Shown here one piece after another: positions 1 to 5,934 of a stretch of DNA of 7,373 bases. The notes under the pieces were generated by a model that was given only the letters and a program-made list of their open reading frames with translations, was not told where the DNA came from and searched no databases. A program made the position numbers and the translations under genes. Source of the DNA: Campylobacteraceae bacterium (GTDB taxonomy: Bacteria; Campylobacterota; Campylobacteria; Campylobacterales; Campylobacteraceae); the NCBI GenBank assembly GCA_031282125.1, contig JAITEH010000165.1, positions 1-7,373 on the forward strand, written 5' to 3'. The number at the start of each line of letters is the position of its first letter. The first letter of the stretch is position 1.

Positions 1-36
1 GCGCTCAAAGAGAAACTCTCATGGGGATATAAATGA
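1..36 (+). CDS. nadK: NAD kinase, C-terminal tail only (partial)
   Basis: Only the last eleven codons and the TGA stop (34-36) are inside the window; they read ALKEKLSWGYK. A tail of the form K-L-x-W just before the stop resembles the C-terminus of bacterial NAD kinases (NAD + ATP to NADP). I recall a NAD kinase gene directly upstream of recN in Campylobacter and in many other bacteria. The stop overlaps the recN start as ATGA, so the two genes are probably co-transcribed and translationally coupled. The fragment is too short to identify from sequence alone; the call rests mainly on gene order. Confidence 0.55.
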   Translation, partial: ALKEKLSWGYK

Positions 37-1568
37 TAGAGAGTTTTTATCTGAAAGAGCATTTGAGTTTTAAAGAAGAGAGGCTTGTCTTTAAAGAGGG
101 ACTCATCGTATTTTCAGGACCAAGCGGCGCGGGCAAATCTGTTTTTTTTAACGCGCTTTTGTCGGTTTTTGGGTTCAATACAAGCGATGCGGCGCTGCTT
201 GAAGCGGTCGTCGATAACGAACTGCCCTTAGAAGAGTATGGCATAGAAAAAGAAGATATAACTATCTTTAAATCGATAAAGCAAAAAAGCGCGCGCTATT
301 TTGTCAATTCGCAGAATATCTCCCAAAAATCGCTTAAACAGCTCTCGTCAATATTTATCAGTTATCTCTCTTTGCGTGATGCGGGCGAGTTCGAAAACAG
401 TTCGCTTTTGGCTTTGCTTGATAGCTTTGCGGTGAAAAACGAGCCTTTGCATGCGGAGAAAATCACCTCTTATAAAGCGTGTTACGATAAATTTACGGAA
501 GTAAAAAATGCGCTTGAAAAAGTAAGAGCGGAAGAGTCGAAAATAAATGAATTAAAAGAGTTTGCAGCTTTCGAGATAAGTAAAATAGAGGCTGTAAACC
601 CGAAAATAGGCGAAGATGAAGAGTTGATGGAATTCAAAAAAAGGCTCTCAAAAAAGGAAAAAATACAAGAGGCTATCGCGCAGGCTGAAGTTATATTTGA
701 GAGTGAACGCGCCGTAAACAGCGCGCTTGATTTGATGGGACATGAGAGCGCTTTGTTTGATGAGGCTATGAATTTTTTGCGCGGCGTATTTGAGAGCGAG
801 ACGCAGAAAATCAACGAACTTGAAGATATCGATGTGGAGAGTATTTTGGACAGGATAGAGCAAATCAGCGCTTTAAAAAATCGTTTCGGCACTATCGAAG
901 AGATACGCGCACATCTGGAAAAACGCAAAGAAGAGCTGCTGCATTATGAAAATATCAGTTTTGAGAAAAAATCTCTTGAGGCGGAGTTTGAAAAATTGAG
1001 CGGCGAGCTTGACAAGGCGGCCTCAGAGCTTTCGCATTCGCGCGGGAGATTTTTAAAACCTCTTGAAAGTATTATTAACGGCTATCTTGAAAAAATGTAT
1101 CTGAAACCATGCTCTATCAATATTGCCAAAACCGCGCCTTATGATTTGGGCGATGAAGAGATGAGCGTAACTTTGCAAAATATAGATGTGAAAAAGGTAA
1201 GCTCAGGTGAATTTAATAGACTGCGTCTTAGTTTTATCGCTGCGTCAAATGAGATAAAGGCGGAAGAGGGCGGGGTTTTGATACTTGACGAAATAGATTC
1301 AAACTTAAGCGGAAAAGAGTCCATGAGCGTGGCAAACGTGCTGAAAGAGATTTCGGCAAATTACCAGATATTTGCCATTTCGCACCATCCTCAACTCTCA
1401 TCTTGCGCTAAACAGCATTTTTTTGTTTGGAAAAAAGATAACGAAAGCCGCATAAAAGAGTTGGATGAAGAGGGCAGGATAGAGGAGCTTTCGCGCATGA
1501 TAAGCGGAGCGGATATCACCGATAAAGCGCGCGAATTTGCAAAGAGTTTAAGGCGGGATAATAGATGA
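33..1568 (+). CDS. recN: DNA repair ATPase RecN (SMC-like)
   Basis: RecN is a cytoplasmic SMC/ABC-type ATPase recruited to double-strand breaks, where it helps hold DNA ends or sister chromosomes for recombinational repair. Seen here: Walker A GPSGAGKS at residues 29-36; coiled-coil-rich, Lys/Glu-rich middle from about 145 to 345, containing the RecN-like segments GEDEEL (193-198) and LKNRFGTIEE (281-290); ABC signature VSSGE at 389-393; Walker B LILDE at 416-420; D-loop SNLSGKE at 423-429; switch His at about 451 in ISHHPQ. All ATPase motifs are present and in order, so the gene looks intact. At 511 residues it is shorter than E. coli RecN (about 553) but close to the length I recall for Campylobacter and Helicobacter. 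The ATG overlaps the upstream stop as ATGA, with a GGGGA at 23-27 as a plausible ribosome binding site. Its stop overlaps the tatD start in the same way. Confidence 0.95.
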   Translation: MIESFYLKEHLSFKEERLVFKEGLIVFSGPSGAGKSVFFNALLSVFGFNTSDAALLEAVVDNELPLEEYGIEKEDITIFKSIKQKSARYFVNSQNISQKSLKQLSSIFISYLSLRDAGEFENSSLLALLDSFAVKNEPLHAEKITSYKACYDKFTEVKNALEKVRAEESKINELKEFAAFEISKIEAVNPKIGEDEELMEFKKRLSKKEKIQEAIAQAEVIFESERAVNSALDLMGHESALFDEAMNFLRGVFESETQKINELEDIDVESILDRIEQISALKNRFGTIEEIRAHLEKRKEELLHYENISFEKKSLEAEFEKLSGELDKAASELSHSRGRFLKPLESIINGYLEKMYLKPCSINIAKTAPYDLGDEEMSVTLQNIDVKKVSSGEFNRLRLSFIAASNEIKAEEGGVLILDEIDSNLSGKESMSVANVLKEISANYQIFAISHHPQLSSCAKQHFFVWKKDNESRIKELDEEGRIEELSRMISGADITDKAREFAKSLRRDNR

Positions 1569-2371
1569 TAATAGACACGCACTGCCATTTGGACGACGGC
1601 AGATTTGACGATGATTTGGATGAAGTGATAAAAAGAGCCAAAGAGGCTGGGATTTCCAGCATACTGCTACCTGGTGCAGATATATTTGACCTGCCAAAAG
1701 CAAGAGAGATTTCATACAGATATCATGATATTTTTTATGCGGCGGGCGTACATCCGTATCACCATAAAGATTATGATAAAAGCGTTTTGGAAAAATACCT
1801 GCAAGATGAGCGATGTATAGCGGTGGGCGAATGCGGGTTGGATTACTTCAGACTGCCGAAAAACGAAGATGAAAAAGCGGCGGAAAAAAAGGCGCAAAAA
1901 GAGGTTTTTATAGCGCAGATAGAGATTGCGGCGCGTTTTAATAAACCGCTCATTGTGCATGTAAGAGACGCAAATGAAGATAGTTTTGATATCTTAAACG
2001 AATACGCCCTAAAAAATGGTGTCATTGGAGTGTTGCACTGCTACAATGCGTCAGAACTGTTGCTGGGATTAAAAGAGAATTTTTATTTTGCCGTAGGCGG
2101 GGTTTTGACTTTTCAAAATGCTAAGAATTTGACAGATATTTTGCCTAAAATTCCAATGAATAGATTGCTGTTTGAGACGGACGCTCCGTATCTCACGCCT
2201 CATCCCCATAGAGGAGAGCGCAACGAGCCAGCATACACAAAATATGTCGTCCAAAAAGCGAGTGAAATTTTAAATATCAGCGTAGAAGAGTTATCGCAAA
2301 TAAGCTCCGAAAATGCCGCGCGTATTTTTAAAGCCTTTACCAAGGGTAACTCCGCTAAAATAACGAGCTAA
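1565..2371 (+). CDS. tatD: TatD family metal-dependent DNase
   Basis: TatD proteins are cytoplasmic TIM-barrel, metal-dependent deoxyribonucleases; E. coli TatD is a 3'-5' exonuclease linked to repair of oxidative damage. The full set of metal ligands expected for the family is visible: H6 and H8 in IDTHCHLD, E89 in VGECGLDY, H132 in IVHVRDA, H158 in LHCYN, and D206 in ETDAPYLTP. The family segment GVHPYHH lies near residues 59-65. The length of 268 residues is normal for the family. The ATG sits in an ATGA overlap with recN, fixing the start; an AAGG at about 1550 is too far upstream to be an obvious Shine-Dalgarno, so translation may depend on coupling to recN. Pairing with recN is consistent with a DNA-repair role but does not prove it. 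Substrate preference among TatD paralogues cannot be told from sequence. Confidence 0.93.
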   Translation: MIIDTHCHLDDGRFDDDLDEVIKRAKEAGISSILLPGADIFDLPKAREISYRYHDIFYAAGVHPYHHKDYDKSVLEKYLQDERCIAVGECGLDYFRLPKNEDEKAAEKKAQKEVFIAQIEIAARFNKPLIVHVRDANEDSFDILNEYALKNGVIGVLHCYNASELLLGLKENFYFAVGGVLTFQNAKNLTDILPKIPMNRLLFETDAPYLTPHPHRGERNEPAYTKYVVQKASEILNISVEELSQISSENAARIFKAFTKGNSAKITS

Positions 2372-2381
2372 TTTTATTTAC

Positions 2382-2386
2382 AAGGA
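2382..2386 (+). promoter_or_regulatory. Ribosome binding site of the mltD-like gene
   Basis: AAGGA lies nine bases before the ATG at 2396, inside the 24-base gap after tatD. This is the only junction in the window, apart from the 9-base gap before hisB, where translation must start independently of an overlapping stop. Confidence 0.6.
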
Positions 2387-2395
2387 TATAGGTAG

Positions 2396-3610
2396 ATGAA
2401 ACGATTGTTGGCAGCTTTAATCCTGACAACTTCTTGCTGTTTCGGTTATTTTGTCGTAGAGGACGACTATGCCAAACAGGTGGAAGTGCTGAAAAGTCTC
2501 GATATAGACACCTCTTTTTTGCAAGACACTGTTTTTACGTCCATGAAGGACGATATACGCAATTATAAAACAAAGCAGTTTTTGAAAGTGCTTGAAAACG
2601 GTGCGCAATTTGTTCCCGTACTAAAAAAAATGATAGAAGAGGCTGAAATACCAGATGTATTTTTGTATCTTGCTATGGCAGAATCAGGTTTTTCTACAAA
2701 TGCTTACTCCAAAGCCAAAGCGAGTGGACTTTGGCAGTTTATGGCGCCTACCGCGCAAAAATATAATCTTTTGATTGACGATTACGTAGATGAGAGGCGC
2801 GACCCCGTAAAATCCACGGAAGCCGCGATAAAATACCTGCAGGTTTTGCATGATAGATTTGGCAAATGGTATCTTGCGGCGATGGCTTATAACTGCGGCG
2901 AGGGCAAAGTCTCAAGAGCTATCGCGCAGGCAGGCACGGATAACTTGTATATACTTTTAGATGAAGAGAAGAAATATCTCCCGTTGGAGACAAGAAATTA
3001 TATACGCAAGATAATCACTATGGCGTATCTTTCCCAAGATGTGAATTTCTTGCTCAATAATGGTGCCAGTTATGTCCTAAACAGCGGCGAATTGAACTCT
3101 CCTTTTGTCAAAGTAGATATATACGGAGGCTCGTCTTTGGCGGATGTGGCGGAAGCTATCGATATGACGCTGAAAGATTTGCTCTCTTACAATACCCATT
3201 TAAAATATTTTTTCACTCCGCCGACTAAAAGTAGATATCACATCTACATTCCTTCCGATAAATTAGTCCGTTTTAATAGCGATTTTAAAATAGAAAAAGG
3301 CGGCTCAAAATACTATGTTTACACTGTGGCTAAAGGCGATTCGCTCCAAAAGATAGCAAAAATGTATGATGTAAATTATAAGATTATCAAAGATTTTAAC
3401 AGCATGCAGTCAGACATCATAAGAGCAGGGCAAAAGCTTATAGTGCCTACCGCTCACATCGTTAGATATTACACGATACAAAGCGGCGATACTTTGCAGT
3501 CAATCTCTACAAAGTATAAATTAACCGTAGCACAGTTGATGATGACAAATAATCTCAAAGATTCGACAATAATCCCCGGAGCAAAACTTGAAATACCGAT
3601 CGGCTATTAA
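2396..3610 (+). CDS. mltD: MltD-like lytic transglycosylase with C-terminal LysM repeats
   Basis: This is a periplasmic peptidoglycan lytic transglycosylase, cutting between MurNAc and GlcNAc to leave a 1,6-anhydroMurNAc end. A hydrophobic signal peptide covers residues 1 to about 17 (KR followed by LLAALIL). The SLT domain spans about 75-190: catalytic Glu at E96 in AMAESGF, then ASGLWQFM (109-116) and AYNCGEG (164-170), all hallmarks of the MltD-type family. LETRNYIRKI (197-206) follows. Two clear LysM peptidoglycan-binding repeats are at about 307-350 (YTVAKGDSLQKIA) and 358-402 (YTIQSGDTLQSIS), with a divergent LysM-like segment at about 238-286. MltD of E. coli is a lipoprotein; here the only cysteines in the leader (C14, C15, after TTS) do not form a good lipobox, so the protein is more likely soluble or held by the LysM domains. 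The stop overlaps the rlpA reading frame by 23 bases, which ties it to RlpA. Confidence 0.92.
   Translation: MKRLLAALILTTSCCFGYFVVEDDYAKQVEVLKSLDIDTSFLQDTVFTSMKDDIRNYKTKQFLKVLENGAQFVPVLKKMIEEAEIPDVFLYLAMAESGFSTNAYSKAKASGLWQFMAPTAQKYNLLIDDYVDERRDPVKSTEAAIKYLQVLHDRFGKWYLAAMAYNCGEGKVSRAIAQAGTDNLYILLDEEKKYLPLETRNYIRKIITMAYLSQDVNFLLNNGASYVLNSGELNSPFVKVDIYGGSSLADVAEAIDMTLKDLLSYNTHLKYFFTPPTKSRYHIYIPSDKLVRFNSDFKIEKGGSKYYVYTVAKGDSLQKIAKMYDVNYKIIKDFNSMQSDIIRAGQKLIVPTAHIVRYYTIQSGDTLQSISTKYKLTVAQLMMTNNLKDSTIIPGAKLEIPIGY
3578..3581 (+). promoter_or_regulatory. Ribosome binding site that fixes the TTG start of rlpA
   Basis: GGAG lies six bases before the TTG at 3588, inside the 3' end of the mltD-like gene. 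An in-frame TAA at 3570-3572 excludes any earlier start, and no in-frame ATG occurs before the lipobox, so this site and the TTG together decide the N-terminus. Confidence 0.65.
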
Positions 3611-4346
3611 TGTCGGAATTATAATTTCGGCGCTGCTTTTTTTAGGCGGGTGTACATTTAAAAGCAGTAGTGTCGATAGCAGTAGCAGCGGCGGTATCAA
3701 AGACTCTCCTCAAATGCACAAGGCTTCCATGAAGCCATATACCATAGCGGGCAAAACTTACTATCCAACGCAAGTGAGCGTAGGCGATACCATGAGCGGT
3801 ATAGCGAGCTGGTACGGCAAGGATTTTCACGGTAAAAAAACCTCAAACGGCGAAGTTTACAATATGTACGCCGTATCTGCCGCACACAAGACGTTCCCTA
3901 TGAATACGATAGTTAAAGTTGTCAATAAGCGCAACAACAAAGTCGTTACCGTGCGCATCAACGACAGAGGCCCGTTTGTGGCTAACCGCATTATAGATTT
4001 GAGTTATGCGGCGGCTAAACAAATAGGTTTGGACATAAGCGGAACGGCGCCTGTGGTGATTGAAGTAATCGGCTTTGAAGGCAAAGGAAACAGCGGTTCT
4101 AAGAGTATAATAATAGATGATTTTGACGTACAGATAGGCGCTTTTAAAAATATAAACGGCGCAAAGATTTATCGAGACGAGCACAACAGAGCAGGCGGCA
4201 GATATACGGCATTTATCAAAGAGGGATACCTCAACGGAGAGATAATCTACCGCGTATGGCTCAGGGGTTTTGGAGGCGAGACGGAAGCGAGAGATTTTAT
4301 CGCAACAAGTAAATATCAGGGCGCATTTATAGTGCGGGAAAAATAG
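3588..4346 (+). CDS. rlpA: RlpA-like septal lipoprotein, DPBB plus SPOR domains
   Basis: RlpA proteins are outer-membrane lipoproteins; in Pseudomonas aeruginosa RlpA is a lytic transglycosylase acting on peptide-free glycan strands at the septum. The TTG start gives MKYRSA, a hydrophobic run, and a lipobox LGGC with C22 as the lipidated residue, then a Ser-rich linker (SSSVDSSSSGG). The double-psi beta-barrel spans about residues 70-163 (IASWYGKDFHGKKTSNGE onward). The residues matching the proposed RlpA active site are present: E89 in NGEVYNMYA, H100 in AAHKT and D126 in INDRGPF. A C-terminal SPOR domain (about 178-252, starting FDVQIGAF and including YRVWLRGF) would direct the protein to denuded glycans at the division site. 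Length of 252 is ordinary. The start overlaps the upstream transglycosylase by 23 bases. Whether this homologue is catalytic or only a septal binder is not shown by sequence. Confidence 0.92.
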   Translation: MKYRSAINVGIIISALLFLGGCTFKSSSVDSSSSGGIKDSPQMHKASMKPYTIAGKTYYPTQVSVGDTMSGIASWYGKDFHGKKTSNGEVYNMYAVSAAHKTFPMNTIVKVVNKRNNKVVTVRINDRGPFVANRIIDLSYAAAKQIGLDISGTAPVVIEVIGFEGKGNSGSKSIIIDDFDVQIGAFKNINGAKIYRDEHNRAGGRYTAFIKEGYLNGEIIYRVWLRGFGGETEARDFIATSKYQGAFIVREK

Positions 4347-4355
4347 GACGGCAAT

Positions 4356-4928
4356 ATGACAAATATTTCACGCAAAACAAAAGAGACAAATATAGAGCTT
4401 GGTCTGGAACTAAATGGCAGCGGCAAGAGTAAAATAGACACGGGAATAGGCTTTTTTGACCACATGCTGGAAGCTTTAAGCAAGCATGCTTTTTTGGATT
4501 TAAATCTTACATGCAAGGGCGATATTCATGTAGATTTTCACCATAGCGTGGAGGATGTGGGTATCGTCATAGGGCAGGCTTTAAATAAAGAGATATTTCC
4601 CGTTAAAAACATGGAGAGATTCGGCGAAGCGACTATTTTGTTGGATGAAGCTGCGGTAAATTGCATCATAGATTTAAGCGGACGCGCTTTTTTCTTTTAT
4701 GATTTGCCGCTTGAAAATAAAGTAGGAGAGTTTGACGCGGAGCTTACGGAAGAGTTTTTCAGAGCTTTGGTAACCAATGCCGCTTTGAGCGTGCATTTGA
4801 CATTTGTACGCGGCAAAAACCGCCACCATATCATAGAGGCGGCGTTTAAAGCGTTTGCCGTAGCTCTTAGAAGAGCGGTAACGGAAAATAAAAAAGCGCA
4901 GATACCAAGCACGAAAGGCGTGTTGTGA
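4356..4928 (+). CDS. hisB: Imidazoleglycerol-phosphate dehydratase (single-domain HisB)
   Basis: HisB dehydrates imidazoleglycerol phosphate to imidazoleacetol phosphate, the sixth step of histidine biosynthesis, as a Mn-dependent cytoplasmic oligomer. The IGPD signatures are all present: GFFDHMLEAL around H36, the metal-binding motif FHHSVEDVG (H62, H63, E66, D67), DEAAV at 97-101, and the second metal motif NRHHIIEAAFKA (H157, H158, E161), ending with the family's typical PSTKGVL tail. At 190 residues it is the monofunctional form; the histidinol-phosphate phosphatase domain fused to IGPD in E. coli is absent. The ATG follows an AGGA (4345-4348) that overlaps the rlpA stop, with seven bases of spacing. 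The stop overlaps the kdsC start as GTGA. No other his gene is in view, so it sits away from a classical his operon, embedded among envelope genes. Confidence 0.96.
   Translation: MTNISRKTKETNIELGLELNGSGKSKIDTGIGFFDHMLEALSKHAFLDLNLTCKGDIHVDFHHSVEDVGIVIGQALNKEIFPVKNMERFGEATILLDEAAVNCIIDLSGRAFFFYDLPLENKVGEFDAELTEEFFRALVTNAALSVHLTFVRGKNRHHIIEAAFKAFAVALRRAVTENKKAQIPSTKGVL
4915..4918 (+). promoter_or_regulatory. Ribosome binding site of kdsC (GTG start)
   Basis: AAGG lies six bases before the GTG at 4925, inside the 3' end of hisB. It supports the GTG in the GTGA overlap as the true start, which also places the catalytic aspartates D8 and D10 at the distance from the N-terminus usual for the family. 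Confidence 0.55.
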
Positions 4929-5419
4929 TAGAGCTTATAGTTTTGGACGTGGACGGATGTTTGACGGAGGGAAGTATATTTTATACAAACGACGGAGAGT
5001 CTGCGAAAGCTTTCAACGTAAGGGACGGTTTTGGTATCGTCTGCTGGCATAAAATAGGCAAAAAATGCGCCATTATTACAGGCAAAAGTTCCAAAATCGT
5101 AGAGCATAGAGCAAAAGATTTGGGTATCAAATATGTCTTTCAAGGCGTGCAGGATAAGCTTGCGGTATTGAATGAACTGTTAAAAGAGCTTGGATTGGAG
5201 CTTGGCAATGTGGCCGCTATCGGAGATGATACGAATGACTACAGACAGTTAAAAAATGTCGGATGGTCGTTTGCGCCCGCAGATGCGCTGCCGTTTATAC
5301 AAAAAAACGTTAAAACGGTTTTGAAGAACAACGGCGGACACGGCGCAGTAAGAGAGATGATAGAGACTATCGTCGATCAAGAGAATTTACGCGGGGAGTT
5401 TGAAAAACCTTGGTTGTAA
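4925..5419 (+). CDS. kdsC: 3-deoxy-D-manno-octulosonate 8-phosphate phosphatase (HAD family)
   Basis: KdsC removes phosphate from Kdo-8-phosphate to give free Kdo, the sugar that links lipid A to the LPS core; it is a cytoplasmic, Mg-dependent, cap-less HAD phosphatase, usually tetrameric. HAD motifs in order: LDVDGCLTEG with D8 (nucleophile) and D10 (acid/base), T52 in IITGKSS, K78 in VQDKLAVL, and GDDTND at 100-105. The C-terminal NNGGHGAVRE (135-144) is the KdsC-type tail that completes the neighbouring subunit's active site. At 164 residues it is at the short end for the family, as expected without the N-terminal extension of E. coli KdsC. It starts with GTG in a GTGA overlap with hisB. 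LptC and LptA follow directly, as they follow kdsC in E. coli, which supports the LPS assignment over other HAD functions. Confidence 0.93.
   Translation: MIELIVLDVDGCLTEGSIFYTNDGESAKAFNVRDGFGIVCWHKIGKKCAIITGKSSKIVEHRAKDLGIKYVFQGVQDKLAVLNELLKELGLELGNVAAIGDDTNDYRQLKNVGWSFAPADALPFIQKNVKTVLKNNGGHGAVREMIETIVDQENLRGEFEKPWL
5393..5398 (+). promoter_or_regulatory. Probable ribosome binding site of lptC
   Basis: GGGGAG lies eleven bases before the TTG at 5410, near the end of kdsC. The spacing is a little long, but an in-frame TGA at 5401-5403 excludes earlier starts and the first in-frame ATG (5464) would remove the membrane anchor. Confidence 0.45.
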
Positions 5420-5934
5420 AGCTGCTCTACTATTTTTTATGCCTTTTTTTTATTGTTATATTTATGCTTGTGTCGCAGGATTCGTACTCGCTGGATTTGG
5501 AAAATGTCGGCGAAAACAAGCCTACGATAGAGTTTTTTAACATAAAAGACTATAAGATGACTAGTGAGGGCATAAGCGTTTATTCTACTGCAAGCAAAGC
5601 GCAGAGGTTTAAAGATAGAGATATTTTGTATGATATTGACGTTTTGATGATGAAAAAAGACGGAGCCGACAGGCTTAAATCCGATAACGGTACGCTTAAA
5701 GACAATGTTTTTTATCTAAATGGAAACGTCAAATATCAAAGAGCCGACCTTTTGTCTTTGGCGACGGAAGCGGTAGAGTATCATGAAAGCAACAAAACGC
5801 TTATAGGCAATACTCCTTTTGTGTTTGAGACCAAAGAGGCGAAAGCTTTTGGGGAATCGTTCGTATATAATGTCAATAACGGACAGATGGATGCCGAAGA
5901 GTTTGAAATATTAATCCAAATGAGGGATAGATGA
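5410..5934 (+). CDS. lptC: LPS export protein LptC-like, membrane anchored
   Basis: LptC is the bitopic inner-membrane partner of the LptB2FG transporter; its periplasmic beta-jellyroll receives LPS and passes it to LptA. Seen here: with the TTG start, a single strongly hydrophobic segment at about residues 4-21 (LLYYFLCLFFIVIFML) followed by a polar, beta-rich periplasmic part with a jellyroll-like pattern (YDIDVLMMKKDG, DNGTLKDNVFYLNGNV, FVFETKEAKAFGESF). The phrases about unwanted or modified forms and 'NVKYQ' style strands match the LptC/YrbK family in general form; the family is poorly conserved, so position between kdsC and lptA carries much of the weight. Length is 174, against about 191 in E. 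coli. It overlaps kdsC by 10 bases and lptA by 4 (ATGA). The ATG at 5464 is a possible but unlikely alternative start since it removes the transmembrane helix. Confidence 0.86.
   Translation: MVVKLLYYFLCLFFIVIFMLVSQDSYSLDLENVGENKPTIEFFNIKDYKMTSEGISVYSTASKAQRFKDRDILYDIDVLMMKKDGADRLKSDNGTLKDNVFYLNGNVKYQRADLLSLATEAVEYHESNKTLIGNTPFVFETKEAKAFGESFVYNVNNGQMDAEEFEILIQMRDR

Noticed and set aside
142..149. Run of eight T in recN (another at 5444-5451 in lptC) as possible phase-variation tract
   Set aside because: Phase-variable tracts in Campylobacterota are typically longer G/C runs in surface or restriction genes; eight T in housekeeping genes encoding Phe codons is ordinary, and both frames are intact.
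482..928. Long open frame on the minus strand opposite recN
   Set aside because: Ser/Phe/Ile-rich translation is the shadow of the Lys/Glu-rich recN coiled coil; no recognisable domain, and recN in the sense frame is certain.
2358..2379. AAATAA...TTATTT inverted repeat at the tatD/mltD junction
   Set aside because: The stem is made only of A-T pairs with no GC core, and would be too weak to act as a terminator or a meaningful RNA switch.
3620..3625. TATAAT hexamer near the start of rlpA
   Set aside because: A perfect -10 match is expected by chance in AT-rich DNA; it is inside the rlpA coding region, downstream of the start, with no matching upstream element I can defend.
4482..4491. Perfect palindrome AAGCATGCTT followed by a T run inside hisB
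   Set aside because: It resembles a terminator at first sight, but there is no loop, the stem cannot fold on itself, and it lies within conserved IGPD coding sequence.
4697..5143. Long open frame on the minus strand spanning the hisB/kdsC junction
   Set aside because: It lies opposite two firmly identified genes, has no domain, and its composition is what the complementary strand would give by chance.
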